Shown: positions 25,454 to 34,173 of the stretch, piece by piece | Position numbering within the stretch: the stretch's first letter is position 1 | How the letters are laid out: each line of letters opens with the position of its first letter | DNA from: Aequorivita sp. UBA3180 | GTDB taxonomy: Bacteria; Bacteroidota; Bacteroidia; Flavobacteriales; Flavobacteriaceae | Direction of reading: 5' to 3' | Length of the DNA stretch: 64,000 nucleotides | NCBI GenBank assembly: GCA_002364215.1 | Contig: DEXQ01000018.1 | Span: 62,001 to 126,000 of the forward strand | Position numbers and translations under genes: made by a program | The notes under the pieces: model-generated | What the model was told of the DNA's origin: nothing | The model's database searches: none | The model's input: the letters and a program-made list of their open reading frames with translations, nothing else

Positions 25454-26190
25454 CGACTATAACGGCCATATTGATAGACGATGAATTTTCTGCCCTAAAG
25501 GGACTGCAACAAAAGGTGGAAAAGTTTTTTCCCGAGATTTCAATAACCGCTACCTTTCAAAAACCCGAAGACGCCATAGCGTTTATAAAAAATGATCCTC
25601 CCGAAATTCTATTTCTCGATATACAAATGCCACGTTTGAATGGCTTCGAACTGCTTTCGGAACTGGACGGATTGGATTTTCAGGTCATTTTTGTAACCGC
25701 CTACAACGAATATGCCGTGGCAGCGTTAAAAAAATCGGCAATTGGATACATTTTAAAACCTGTGGATGATGACGATCTGAAACATGCAATTACAAAATCC
25801 ATAACCACAATACGGGAAAAACAACAATTGGAAAGCAGCAACAAACTCATAGAAGTTCTCACGGAAACCATTTCAAAAAGAAACAAGATTATCGTGCCTA
25901 CCGAAAAAGGGCTATCCTTTATCCCTCAGGACGAGGTGCTGCATTTGGAAGGTTTTCAGGGTTATACCAAATTTCATTTAAGCAACAATACAGAACTTTT
26001 AAGCAGTTATAACCTCGGGAAATTTGAACCTTCCTTGGGGCGAATATTTTTCAAATGCCACAAATCGCATATCGTGAACCTCGAAAAAGTGCGCAGTTTT
26101 GAAAATGAAGGTTATTTGGTACTGGAAAACCGCAACCGTGTGCCCATTTCAAAAACTAACCGAAAAGCATTTTTGGAAATGTTCCGTTAA
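25450..26190 (+). CDS. LytTR-family response regulator
   Basis: A 246-residue regulator with an N-terminal receiver domain (DDEFSAL, phospho-acceptor Asp57 in ILFLDIQMP, Lys in ILKPVDDDDL) and a C-terminal LytTR DNA-binding domain (about 140-245: KIIVPTEKGLSFIPQDEVLHLE, then FFKCHKSHIVNL). LytTR proteins bind direct repeats with their beta-sheet DNA-binding fold. Its ATG lies inside the end of the kinase gene, so the pair is made in fixed ratio. Targets unknown. Confidence 0.95.
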   Translation: MTTITAILIDDEFSALKGLQQKVEKFFPEISITATFQKPEDAIAFIKNDPPEILFLDIQMPRLNGFELLSELDGLDFQVIFVTAYNEYAVAALKKSAIGYILKPVDDDDLKHAITKSITTIREKQQLESSNKLIEVLTETISKRNKIIVPTEKGLSFIPQDEVLHLEGFQGYTKFHLSNNTELLSSYNLGKFEPSLGRIFFKCHKSHIVNLEKVRSFENEGYLVLENRNRVPISKTNRKAFLEMFR

Positions 26191-26198
26191 GGCTTTTA

Positions 26199-26219
26199 TT
26201 CAGTGTTCAGTGTTCGGCA
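26199..26219. repeat. Short 7-bp tandem repeat (two copies plus remnant)
   Basis: TTCAGTG at 26199-26205 and 26206-26212, followed by the degenerate TTCGGCA. It is one of several intergenic 7-bp-period repeats in this window. Confidence 0.6.
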
Positions 26220-26240
26220 ATGCAGCACACCTTAACAGTT

Positions 26241-26262
26241 TCCCCTTGGGGGTTAGGGGCTA
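26241..26262. repeat. GC-rich hairpin repeat that supplies the stop codon of the downstream gene
   Basis: CCCC-TT-GGGGG followed by TTAGGGGC. The order (hairpin, then GGTT-purine-GG..GGC) matches the ends of the DUF559 cassette in recG. The minus-strand gene at 26260 ends inside it (stop at 26262-26260). Confidence 0.5.
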
Positions 26263-27876
26263 ATACCTTACCTTATTTTCCTTGCGCATCGCTTTCACTT
26301 CTTTTTTAGCTTCTTTTTCGTGATAATTTCCGCCCAGATACTGGCAATTTGATAAAGCTTTCATGCTCTCAAAAGGTACTGCACATTTATGGTACATAAA
26401 AGATTGTGATAAGGTTTTGATTAAGTTTTTATCGCCTACGGTTAGGTCCACATCGTCCATAGTGAATTGGCAGGGGTGTTCATAACCACAGGCGTGTGTC
26501 ATTTCTAGCAGCTCCTTACAGAAATTTTTAAAATAGAAATGCGCCCTCACTGATTTGTCTTCAATATTAATACCGCGTTGCAGCCATTTATTTTGGGTAG
26601 CAACCCCGCTAGGGCATTTGTTGGTATGGCATTGCTGAGCTTGAATACAACCAATGCTCATCATCGCCTCTCGTGCAACGTTGATTAAATCGGCACCCAT
26701 TGAAAATGCCATAGCTGCTTTGGCAGGAAACCCTAACTTTCCACTTCCTATAAAAACAATTCGATCACACATCTCGTGCTTTTTGAAAATTTTATAAACT
26801 TCAGCAAAACCAAAAAGCCACGGCAGGGACACGTGGTCGGCAAAACTTGGGGGCGACGCACCGGTGCCTCCCTCACCACCGTCAATTGTTATAAAATCTG
26901 GCCCTTTGCCGGTTTCTTTCATTATTTTTGCAAGTTGTTCCCATTCTCCCAAGCGGCCTACAGCAGATTTAATGCCCACGGGCAAACCGGTTGCTTCAGC
27001 TATACTTTCCACAAATTCAACCATTCCTTTAACTCCTTCAAAAGCGGAATGATTGGGTGGCGATAGCACATCTTTTCCTAAGGGTACGTGTCTTATATCA
27101 GCAATTTCCTGAGTAATTTTAGACCCTGGCAAAACACCCCCCTTACCTGGTTTTGCACCTTGGGAAAGTTTTACTTCAATAGCTCTAACTTGCGGGTTTT
27201 CGTTAACGAGCTTCACAATTTTTTCCATGGAGAAATTTCCCTGCTCGTCCCGTACCCCAAAATATCCGGTTCCAAAATGAAAAACAACGTCTGCGCCAGT
27301 TTTGTGATATGGAGAAAGACCACCTTCACCTGTATTATGATATGCGTAGGCTAGCGCGCATCCTCTATTTAAGGATTCAACAGCCCTTGCCGATAATGAT
27401 CCGAAGCTCATGGCTGAAACATTAATTACCGATGTTGGACGATATGGACGCCTACGCTTGTGATAACTGCCCATTACTTTAGCGCACGGCAGAAAGTAAG
27501 GGTTTTTATAGTTGGGATTATCCTTTTCCACCTTAAAGGGAAGCATCGCATTGTTTATGAAAATGTAGTTAGGTTCATAAATATCCCGATCGGTACCAAA
27601 ACCCTCATAATTGTTTTCATTTTTTGCCGAAGCATAAATCCAGCCGCGCTCTATCCTATTGAAGGGAAGCTCCTCGCGGTTGTTCGCAACAATGTACTGC
27701 CTAAGCTCCGGCCCAATACTTTCCAGCATATACCGAATGTGCCCGATAATGGGGAAGTTGTGGCTTATAGTGTGGTGTTTGTTGAAAAAAATGTCCCGAA
27801 TGGCAACGATTAAAAGAAAAATAAGAACCCATACCCACCAAGGTATTTGACCTAAGAAAGATAGAAACTCCTCCAT
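26260..27876 (-). CDS. FMN-binding glutamate-synthase-family protein, membrane-anchored
   Basis: A 538-residue protein with one N-terminal membrane helix (about 10-28) and a GltB-type FMN/2-oxoglutarate barrel: SAMSFGSLSARAVESLNRG, EVKLSQGAKPGKGGVLPG, FITIDGGEGGTGASPPSF and the 3Fe-4S cysteines in CIQAQQCHTNKCPSG. There is no glutamine amidotransferase domain, so it is not a complete glutamate synthase; such stand-alone proteins are common and their substrate is not established. The C-terminal residues and stop lie in a GC-rich repeat, so the end may be altered relative to relatives. Confidence 0.88.
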   Translation of the reverse strand: MEEFLSFLGQIPWWVWVLIFLLIVAIRDIFFNKHHTISHNFPIIGHIRYMLESIGPELRQYIVANNREELPFNRIERGWIYASAKNENNYEGFGTDRDIYEPNYIFINNAMLPFKVEKDNPNYKNPYFLPCAKVMGSYHKRRRPYRPTSVINVSAMSFGSLSARAVESLNRGCALAYAYHNTGEGGLSPYHKTGADVVFHFGTGYFGVRDEQGNFSMEKIVKLVNENPQVRAIEVKLSQGAKPGKGGVLPGSKITQEIADIRHVPLGKDVLSPPNHSAFEGVKGMVEFVESIAEATGLPVGIKSAVGRLGEWEQLAKIMKETGKGPDFITIDGGEGGTGASPPSFADHVSLPWLFGFAEVYKIFKKHEMCDRIVFIGSGKLGFPAKAAMAFSMGADLINVAREAMMSIGCIQAQQCHTNKCPSGVATQNKWLQRGINIEDKSVRAHFYFKNFCKELLEMTHACGYEHPCQFTMDDVDLTVGDKNLIKTLSQSFMYHKCAVPFESMKALSNCQYLGGNYHEKEAKKEVKAMRKENKVRY

Positions 27877-28023
27877 AAAAATACATTTTTGATAAAGGTA
27901 TTTAAAATAAATCTCATTTGGAAAGAATAATGAAGAAGGTGATTATTGTTTATAATTTCCCCAAAAACACTTCCTATAAAAGTTTGATAATAGTTATTTT
28001 CACAGCTTGAAGAAAATGAAGTT

Positions 28024-30342
28024 TTGGAACAGTATTTAAAACAACTCAACGATGCGCAGCGTGCGCCAGTGCTGCAAAAAGACGGCGCAATGATTGTAAT
28101 TGCCGGGGCTGGTTCGGGCAAGACGCGCGTGCTAACTTTTCGCATTGCATATTTGATGAGTCAGGGCGTGGATCCTTTCAATATTTTGGCGCTTACTTTT
28201 ACCAATAAGGCCGCAAGAGAAATGAAAGGGCGTATCTCAAAAATCGTGGGGGCCAGTGAAGCCAAAAATCTTTGGATGGGAACCTTCCACAGTATTTTTG
28301 CGAAAATTCTTCGGTTTGAAGCCGATAAATTGGGCTATCCTTCCAACTTCACAATTTATGACACCCAAGACTCACACAGTGTAATTCGTGCGGTGATAAA
28401 GGAGATGAACCTGGATAAAGATGTGTATAAATACAAGCAGGTCTATTCGCGCATATCTTCCTATAAAAACAGTTTGATTACCGTAAAGGCATATTTCAAC
28501 AATCCGGAATTGATTGAAGCTGATGCCATGGCGAAAATGCCTCGTCTTGGCGATATTTACAAAGCCTATGTTGACAAGTGTTTTAAGGCTGGCGCAATGG
28601 ATTTTGACGATCTTCTGCTGAAAACCAACGAATTGCTAACGCGTTTTCCAGATGTTTTGGCAAAGTATCAAAACCGGTTCCGCTACATTTTGGTGGACGA
28701 GTACCAAGATACCAACCACAGTCAGTATTTGATCGTTCGCGCGCTTTCCGATAGGTTTCAAAATATATGTGTTGTGGGCGATGATGCGCAGAGTATTTAT
28801 GCTTTCCGCGGAGCGAACATCAATAATATTTTAAATTTCCAGAAAGATTATGACGATGTAAAAGTTTTCCGTTTGGAACAAAATTACCGCTCCACGAAAA
28901 ATATTGTAAACGCGGCAAATAACATCATCGAAAAGAATAAAACCAGACTTGAAAAAGTAGTTTGGACGGCAAATGACGAAGGCAATAAAATCCTCGTAAA
29001 CCGAACCATGACCGATGGTGACGAAGGCCGTTTTGTGGCCAGCTCCATTTTTGAAAATAAAATGAACCATCAATTAAATGATGGCGATTTTGCCGTTCTG
29101 TACCGAACCAACGCACAAAGCCGTGCTATTGAGGATGCGCTTCGGAAAAAGGACATTCCGTATAGAATTTACGGGGGGCTTAGTTTTTATCAGCGAAAAG
29201 AAATAAAAGATGTACTAGCTTATTTGCGGTTGGTATTGAACCCGAAGGATGAAGAAGCGCTGAAACGCGTTATAAATTATCCCGCACGTGGCATTGGCGA
29301 TACAACGATGGAACGTTTAATTGTTGCTGCAAATCATTACAACCGATCGATTTTTGAGGTGATGAAAAACATTGATAAAATTGATTTGAAAATAAATGCC
29401 GGTACCAAAAGCAAATTGGAGGATTTTGTGACGATGATTGAAAGTTTCCAGGTTTTGAATCAAAATTATGATGCTTTTACTATTACCGAACACGTTTCAA
29501 AAAAGACCGGATTGCTTCAGGAATTAAAAAAAGACGGCACCCCTGAAGGTATTGCACGTATCGAAAATATAGAGGAACTATTGAACGGAATGCGCGATTT
29601 TGTGGAAGAGCAAAAGGAAATTGCAGGTGCCACAGGTTCGCTCTCGGAATTTATGGAAGATGTGGCGCTCGCCACTGATTTGGACAACGACAAGGGTGAT
29701 GGTGACCGCGTAGCTTTAATGACGGTACATTTGGCGAAAGGTTTGGAGTTTCCCTACGTTTACATTGTGGGGATGGAGGAAGACCTGTTCCCCAGCGGGA
29801 TGAATATGAATTCCCGTAGTGAGTTGGAAGAGGAGCGGAGGCTTTTTTACGTTGCGCTCACGCGAGCCGAAAAACAGGCGTATTTAACCTACACCCAATC
29901 GCGTTACCGTTGGGGAAAATTGATTGATGCCGAGCCAAGCCGTTTTATTGAGGAAATTGACGAGAGCTTTTTGGAATATCTAACCCCAATTACCGAAAAC
30001 CGCTACAAACCGCTTTTGGATGCCGATATTTTTGATGAGGTTGACCACAGTAAACTGCGTTTGCGAAAACCTGTTGCGGGCAAAGCTCCAATGGGACCAA
30101 CGGAAGCACAGCTTCGCAAATTGCGAAGATTGAAACCCGTAGCAAGCGATACCGATAAAAATTTTAGTGTGGAAGATACCAATCTAAGCGAGGGAACAAT
30201 GGTGGAGCACGTTCGCTTCGGAAAAGGTAAAATTCTCAAAATCGAGGGAATAGGTGCGGATACAAAAGCTGAAATAGATTTCGAAAACGGTGGTTTAAAA
30301 AAATTACTTCTTCGTTTTGCTAAACTGAAAGTGGTCGATTAG
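28024..30342 (+). CDS. UvrD/PcrA/Rep-type 3'-5' DNA helicase
   Basis: A 772-residue superfamily 1 helicase. Walker A GAGSGKT is at residues 28-34, with TFTNKAAREMKGR (Ia), LVDEYQDTN (II), VGDDAQSIYAFRGA (III), LEQNYRSTKNI (IV), TVHLAKGLEFPYVYIVG (V) and YVALTRAEK (VI), and a C-terminal Tudor-like patch (about 715-770: VEHVRFGKGKILKIEG). It acts in excision repair and in clearing proteins from DNA. No ATG fits the conserved N-terminus; TTG at 28024 does, giving LEQYLKQLNDAQ. A nearby ATG (28016) is out of frame. Confidence 0.95.
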   Translation: MEQYLKQLNDAQRAPVLQKDGAMIVIAGAGSGKTRVLTFRIAYLMSQGVDPFNILALTFTNKAAREMKGRISKIVGASEAKNLWMGTFHSIFAKILRFEADKLGYPSNFTIYDTQDSHSVIRAVIKEMNLDKDVYKYKQVYSRISSYKNSLITVKAYFNNPELIEADAMAKMPRLGDIYKAYVDKCFKAGAMDFDDLLLKTNELLTRFPDVLAKYQNRFRYILVDEYQDTNHSQYLIVRALSDRFQNICVVGDDAQSIYAFRGANINNILNFQKDYDDVKVFRLEQNYRSTKNIVNAANNIIEKNKTRLEKVVWTANDEGNKILVNRTMTDGDEGRFVASSIFENKMNHQLNDGDFAVLYRTNAQSRAIEDALRKKDIPYRIYGGLSFYQRKEIKDVLAYLRLVLNPKDEEALKRVINYPARGIGDTTMERLIVAANHYNRSIFEVMKNIDKIDLKINAGTKSKLEDFVTMIESFQVLNQNYDAFTITEHVSKKTGLLQELKKDGTPEGIARIENIEELLNGMRDFVEEQKEIAGATGSLSEFMEDVALATDLDNDKGDGDRVALMTVHLAKGLEFPYVYIVGMEEDLFPSGMNMNSRSELEEERRLFYVALTRAEKQAYLTYTQSRYRWGKLIDAEPSRFIEEIDESFLEYLTPITENRYKPLLDADIFDEVDHSKLRLRKPVAGKAPMGPTEAQLRKLRRLKPVASDTDKNFSVEDTNLSEGTMVEHVRFGKGKILKIEGIGADTKAEIDFENGGLKKLLLRFAKLKVVD

Positions 30343-30414
30343 TGAATTTGGAATTCGTTACTTGATCAACCGAAGACTATTAGCAAAAAAAAATTTACGA
30401 ATCCCAAATTCCAC
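30342..30414. repeat. Imperfect inverted repeat between convergent genes
   Basis: The left arm (30342-30360, GTGAATTTGGAATTCGTTA) and right arm (30395-30414, reverse complement GTGGAATTTGGGATTCGTAA) match at nearly every base, with a 34-base loop. It may act as a two-way terminator for the helicase and the esterase genes; the arms also show a 7-bp period (AATTTGG AATTCGT). Confidence 0.65.
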
Positions 30415-30419
30415 ATATT

Positions 30420-31289
30420 TTAATTGACTTCCAAATAAGTATCAACAGCAATACTTATTTGCTCTTTCATATTTTCGATATCGCTTTGTGCCCAATCGCC
30501 GTGACCGCCATCATAAATTGTAAAACTGTGGTCAATCTGGGAATTATTCAGCGCTGTATTTAAAGTTGTTCCATTAGTGAGAGGAACTAAGGGATCAGCG
30601 TTTCCGTAGAAAAGAAGCGTTGGGCTGCTAGCATTAGAAACGCGCAATGCTGGACTCAAAACTTCTGCATAATTTGTTCCCTGTGGATATGCACTCTCAT
30701 CTACCAAAGCGGCCATTAGCGCTGGAAAATTTGGATTGTTGCTATAAAAGGGATCGGTGAAATCAGTGGGCCCTACGATATCGCCAACTATTTTTACCTG
30801 GTCGTCCGTATCGTAAACATAATCATACATTAAAGAAATGTGCGCGCCCGCGCTGGCGCCTACCAAGGCAAATTCAGGCAGGATTTGTAGCTCGTTTTTT
30901 TCTGAAGTCAATTTATCGATTACCGCATCCAAATCCAAAAATTGGTTGGGAAAGGCCGGCGTGTCAATATCTGCAAGCACATAATTTACATTTACTATTG
31001 CGTGGTCAGGATGTCGCTGTTTTATATAGGAAATAAAGAAGTCCATATCGGCCTTATCGCCACCCGTCCATCCGCCGCCGTGAACCAGCATGATAACTTT
31101 GGTTTTAGTGGAAGATCGATTTGCGGGCAGATAAAGGTCATATTTTTGTTGTTGATCATTTCCGTAGGAAACATTCAACATGGTTTCTTCAGCTAAAGAT
31201 TCATTCGCTGTAGTATCGTTATCTTCCGAACAGGAAATGAAATTGATTTGAATTCCGAAAAGAAGAATTATAATGAGGATTTTTTTCAT
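30420..31289 (-). CDS. Alpha/beta-hydrolase (esterase-like) lipoprotein
   Basis: About 289 residues. The N-terminus is a lipoprotein signal ending in FISCSED. The fold is the carboxylesterase/HSL type: oxyanion HGGGW (in MLVHGGGWTGGDK), nucleophile elbow GASAG, acid region GNADPLVP and His in GGHGDW, so the catalytic triad looks complete. It probably hydrolyses an ester at the cell envelope; substrate unknown. I use the ATG at 31289; the upstream TTG at 31310 would only add seven residues before the signal. Confidence 0.88.
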   Translation of the reverse strand: MKKILIIILLFGIQINFISCSEDNDTTANESLAEETMLNVSYGNDQQQKYDLYLPANRSSTKTKVIMLVHGGGWTGGDKADMDFFISYIKQRHPDHAIVNVNYVLADIDTPAFPNQFLDLDAVIDKLTSEKNELQILPEFALVGASAGAHISLMYDYVYDTDDQVKIVGDIVGPTDFTDPFYSNNPNFPALMAALVDESAYPQGTNYAEVLSPALRVSNASSPTLLFYGNADPLVPLTNGTTLNTALNNSQIDHSFTIYDGGHGDWAQSDIENMKEQISIAVDTYLEVN

Positions 31290-31394
31290 ATAAAAATTTA
31301 GTTTTTTCAATAACGGTTGAAAAGTGGATTTATGTTAAGAATTTTAAAGAAATCTTCCATTTATAAAAATTGTAAGTAACTTTAAATAAAAAAT

Positions 31395-31613
31395 ATGATT
31401 CGAAAAGGTTCAAAAGTAATGTGGAAATGGGGGAGTGGTGAGGCCGAAGGAAAAGTAATCGATACTTTTTCCACAAAAATTACCAAAACAATAAAAGGGA
31501 GCAAAATTACAAGAAAAGGTGAAAAAGACAACGAAGCCCTCTATATTGAGCAAGCAAATGGAGATAAGGTATTAAAGCTTGAAAATGAAGTAAACAGAAA
31601 AACTAAAGATTAA
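31395..31613 (+). CDS. DUF2945 (Tudor-like) small protein
   Basis: A 72-residue basic protein that matches DUF2945 (hypervirulence-associated Tudor-like domain): KGSKVMWKWGSGEAEGKVID, then TKTIKGSKITRKGEKDNEALY. It is a small beta-barrel with many lysines; function is not established. It ends three bases before the Sua5-type gene and is presumably co-transcribed. A TAACTTTA box at 31377-31384 may be its -7 element. Confidence 0.85.
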   Translation: MIRKGSKVMWKWGSGEAEGKVIDTFSTKITKTIKGSKITRKGEKDNEALYIEQANGDKVLKLENEVNRKTKD

Positions 31614-31615
31614 AA

Positions 31616-32233
31616 ATGGCTGAATTTATTAAGATTTACGAGGAAAATCCAAACCCGAAAGAAATTAAACGTGTTGTAAAAATACTTCGCGATGGCGGGG
31701 TAATAATTTATCCCAGCGATACGGTATATGCGCTGGGCTGCGATATAAACAACAATCGCGCAATGGAACGCGTAGCACAACTTAGGGGAGTGAAGCTGGA
31801 AAAAGCCAATTTCTCGTTTGTTTGCGAAGATTTGAGCAATCTCAGCGATTATGTAAAGCAGATAGACACTCCTACTTTTAAAATATTAAAACGAAATCTT
31901 CCGGGACCCTACACCTTTATTCTTCCGGGGAATAATAATCTTCCAACGGTTTTTAAAAAGAAAAAGGAAGTTGGTATTCGTGTACCAGATAATTCCATAA
32001 CGAGAGCTATTGTGCAGGAACTGGGCAATCCTATCATTTCCACTTCTATTAAGGATGAAGACGAGGTAATTGAGTACACTACCGATCCCGAACTTATTCT
32101 CGAGAAATGGGACAATTTGGTAGATTTAGTTATTGATGGTGGCTATGGTGGCAATATTGCTTCCACTGTAATTGATCTTACGGGGACAGAACCGGTAGTA
32201 ATGCGGGAAGGGAAAGGAAGTTTGGAAATTTAA
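31616..32233 (+). CDS. Sua5/YciO/YrdC-type threonylcarbamoyl-AMP synthase
   Basis: A 205-residue protein of the family that makes threonylcarbamoyl-AMP from threonine, bicarbonate and ATP for the t6A modification of tRNAs. Visible: GGVIIYPSDTVYALGCDI, RGVKLEKANFSFVCEDLSNLS, LPGPYTFILPG, VGIRVPDN and PIISTSIK. The KxR-S-T pocket is recognisable, with the YciO-like variation at the first lysine region. It could be the general t6A enzyme or a YciO paralogue. Its stop overlaps the convergent NTF2-like gene by four bases. Confidence 0.88.
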   Translation: MAEFIKIYEENPNPKEIKRVVKILRDGGVIIYPSDTVYALGCDINNNRAMERVAQLRGVKLEKANFSFVCEDLSNLSDYVKQIDTPTFKILKRNLPGPYTFILPGNNNLPTVFKKKKEVGIRVPDNSITRAIVQELGNPIISTSIKDEDEVIEYTTDPELILEKWDNLVDLVIDGGYGGNIASTVIDLTGTEPVVMREGKGSLEI

Positions 32234-32649
32234 CTTTTAGTAGATTGTTTTTTCTGAAATTCTGAAAGCAAAAATCCTGTTTGCTGATTGAGTTTTTTTC
32301 TGAAAAAAGCTGTCCATCCAACCAAAAACCCTTTTAAACCCAATGCCTGCTTGGACCATCTGTAAAGGCTGAATTTATCAACGTGGTTTATAATTTTTCC
32401 GTCCTTGAATTTGAAAGTTGCGTTAATTACGTTGTGAACTTTCCTTCCTGTTTTACTAAATGTGTAATACGCTTCCCAACGGGCTTTTCCCGCTTCAGGA
32501 GTATATTCTATGTTTGAGGTTATTACTTTAAAATCTTCTCCCTGCTGGCTGTGACAGAGCATTCGCCACATGTTTTTGGCTTCTTCTCCTTTTAAAACTC
32601 CAAAGGCCGGATCTTCAAAGGTAACATCATCGTGATACCATTCGAGCAT
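32230..32649 (-). CDS. NTF2-like (SnoaL) protein; true start probably upstream without ATG
   Basis: The ATG at 32649 gives 139 residues (WYHDDVTFEDPAFGVLKGEEA, then MWRMLCHSQQG), an NTF2-like cone fold that is usually a small-molecule hydrolase, isomerase or of unknown role. The frame stays open upstream and encodes IISNTELNIIEKFYEAFANL, the expected first helix of this family, but no ATG, GTG or TTG lies there; ATT at 32721 or 32736 are the only start-like codons. Either a rare ATT start is used, the family start was lost by mutation, or the shorter form is made. The upstream gene ends at 32736, which suits a start near 32721. Confidence 0.75.
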   Translation of the reverse strand: MLEWYHDDVTFEDPAFGVLKGEEAKNMWRMLCHSQQGEDFKVITSNIEYTPEAGKARWEAYYTFSKTGRKVHNVINATFKFKDGKIINHVDKFSLYRWSKQALGLKGFLVGWTAFFRKKLNQQTGFLLSEFQKKQSTKS

Positions 32650-32735
32650 GCGCTCTGCGTCTAAGTTTGCAAAGGCTTCGTAGAATTTTTCAATAATATT
32701 TAATTCAGTGTTGCTGATAATTTCTGAATTGAAAA

Positions 32736-33071
32736 TTATTTCAATAAATGCTGCAAGCCTCGGTAAATGTTTTTCTCAAGGATATCGATGGAACCGTCTG
32801 CCAGAAACATTTTTTTAATATTTTCAAAAAGTCGGTCTATTTCATTTTTGGAATAATCGTAACGAGATATTGTGTGTTGAATTTTTTGGATACGTTGGTA
32901 ATCATTGTCTTGGTCGAATTCTTTATGGACCTGACGATATTTTTCTTCACCAACTTTTGATTTTATATATTCCTTTTCGGCTTTTGTCTCAACAAAGTTG
33001 GCATAGGCACAGTAGAGTAATATATATGCTTTTAGCTCTTCGCGGGTCCAATTGGTTTTGAATTCTTCCAT
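32736..33071 (-). CDS. Small helical protein of unknown function
   Basis: A 111-residue soluble, charged, all-helical protein with no signal peptide (WTREELKAYILLYCAYANFVE, then ENIKKMFLADGSIDILEKNI). The layout, with an LLLY-type first helix and a later F-x-ADG-xx-D turn, recalls TerB-like proteins, but I cannot confirm that. It is just upstream of the NTF2-like gene and likely co-transcribed. Conserved flavobacterial protein of unknown role. Confidence 0.7.
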   Translation of the reverse strand: MEEFKTNWTREELKAYILLYCAYANFVETKAEKEYIKSKVGEEKYRQVHKEFDQDNDYQRIQKIQHTISRYDYSKNEIDRLFENIKKMFLADGSIDILEKNIYRGLQHLLK

Positions 33072-33153
33072 TTTTAAGTATATATTATTAAAGGTTTTAT
33101 ATTCCTATCTAAGATACAAAAACCTTTCAAAAGATTGTTTTGTGGGCAGCAAT

Positions 33154-33183
33154 AAAAAAACCCGGCCATAGGGACCGGGTTTT
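33154..33183 (-). terminator. Rho-independent terminator after the OmpA lipoprotein gene
   Basis: AAAACCCGG and CCGGGTTTT arms with a short loop (CCATAGGGA) lie 24 bases past the ompA-like stop; T-tracts on both sides let it work in both directions. Confidence 0.85.
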
Positions 33184-33206
33184 AAGGTTATTCTGCTTTT
33201 TGGAAA

Positions 33207-34067
33207 TTAGTTTCCTCCGGCTTCTAAGTTTTTCATTTCTTTTTCAATCATATCATAGAATTGATCGATTTTAGGAAGTACCAAAATACGTGTACGTCTG
33301 TTGGTAGCTCTGTTTTCAGCAGTGGTGTTTGGAACCAACGGCACGTAATCTGCACGACCGGCTGCAACCAAACGAGATGGTGCTACACCTAATTTTTGCA
33401 GTTCGCGTACAATTGCGGTAGCTCTTTTTACACTTAAATCCCAGTTGTCAAGCAACAATCCATTGCTGTACGGAACGTTATCTGTGTGGCCTTCAACCAT
33501 AGCCTCAAACTCTGGCTTACCATTGATTACTTTAGCAACTTTCCCTAAGATTTCACTAGCTCTGTTTGAAATTTGGTAGCTTCCGCTCTTGAAAATTACT
33601 TTGTCTGAAAGTGAAATGTAAACCACTCCTTTTTCAACATTTACCTCAATGTCTGGGTCGTTTACACCAACTTCTCTTTTAAGACTGGTAACGAGTGCAA
33701 GGGTAACACTATCTTTTTTGTTAAGCGCATCTTGCAAACGGGTAATTTTCAGGTCTTTTTCTTTTAGGCTTTCCAAAGATTTCTCAAGATTGGTAGCCCC
33801 TTTTGAAGTCAACATGGTAAGTTCTTTTGAACTTTGAATGAGGTCTTCGTTGGTCTTTTTCATATCTGCCAAACGCTCTTCAAGTTGTTTAGCGCGGGCT
33901 GTTGCTGCTGCTCTTTCGGTAAGACAGTCATTAAGCTTTACAGTTGCCGTATTAAGCAAATCCTGAGTGTTTTGTTGTTTTGCTTCAAGTTCCGCATATT
34001 TTTTCTTGGAAACGCAAGAAGTAAAAGCTAAACTTGAACATACTGCTAGAATCAATAGTTTTTTCAT
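33207..34067 (-). CDS. OmpA-family peptidoglycan-binding lipoprotein
   Basis: A 286-residue outer-membrane-type lipoprotein. The signal ends in FTSCVSKKK (Cys18). Residues about 25-115 form a long coiled coil, and the C-terminal OmpA domain (about 150-275) has the peptidoglycan-binding pattern MVEGHTDNVPYSN, NWDLSVKRATAIVRELQ and ENRATNRRTRI. It ties the outer membrane to the cell wall. It has a good flavobacterial promoter (34141-34114 on the minus strand) and its own terminator, so it is monocistronic. Confidence 0.93.
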   Translation of the reverse strand: MKKLLILAVCSSLAFTSCVSKKKYAELEAKQQNTQDLLNTATVKLNDCLTERAAATARAKQLEERLADMKKTNEDLIQSSKELTMLTSKGATNLEKSLESLKEKDLKITRLQDALNKKDSVTLALVTSLKREVGVNDPDIEVNVEKGVVYISLSDKVIFKSGSYQISNRASEILGKVAKVINGKPEFEAMVEGHTDNVPYSNGLLLDNWDLSVKRATAIVRELQKLGVAPSRLVAAGRADYVPLVPNTTAENRATNRRTRILVLPKIDQFYDMIEKEMKNLEAGGN

Positions 34068-34113
34068 AATTTGTTAAGTGTTATATTAGATTGTTTGTTC
34101 AAATATTCTGAAC

Positions 34114-34141
34114 CAAAATTATTAAAATAGCAGTCGCTCAA
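34114..34141 (-). promoter_or_regulatory. Bacteroidota-type promoter for the OmpA lipoprotein gene
   Basis: On the minus strand, TTG (34141-34139), a 17-base spacer and TAATTTTG (34121-34114) fit the TTG-N17-TAnnTTTG consensus, 47 bases ahead of the ATG. Confidence 0.65.
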
Positions 34142-34173
34142 AAAACGATTAACAATACTTTAAGTAAAATAAA

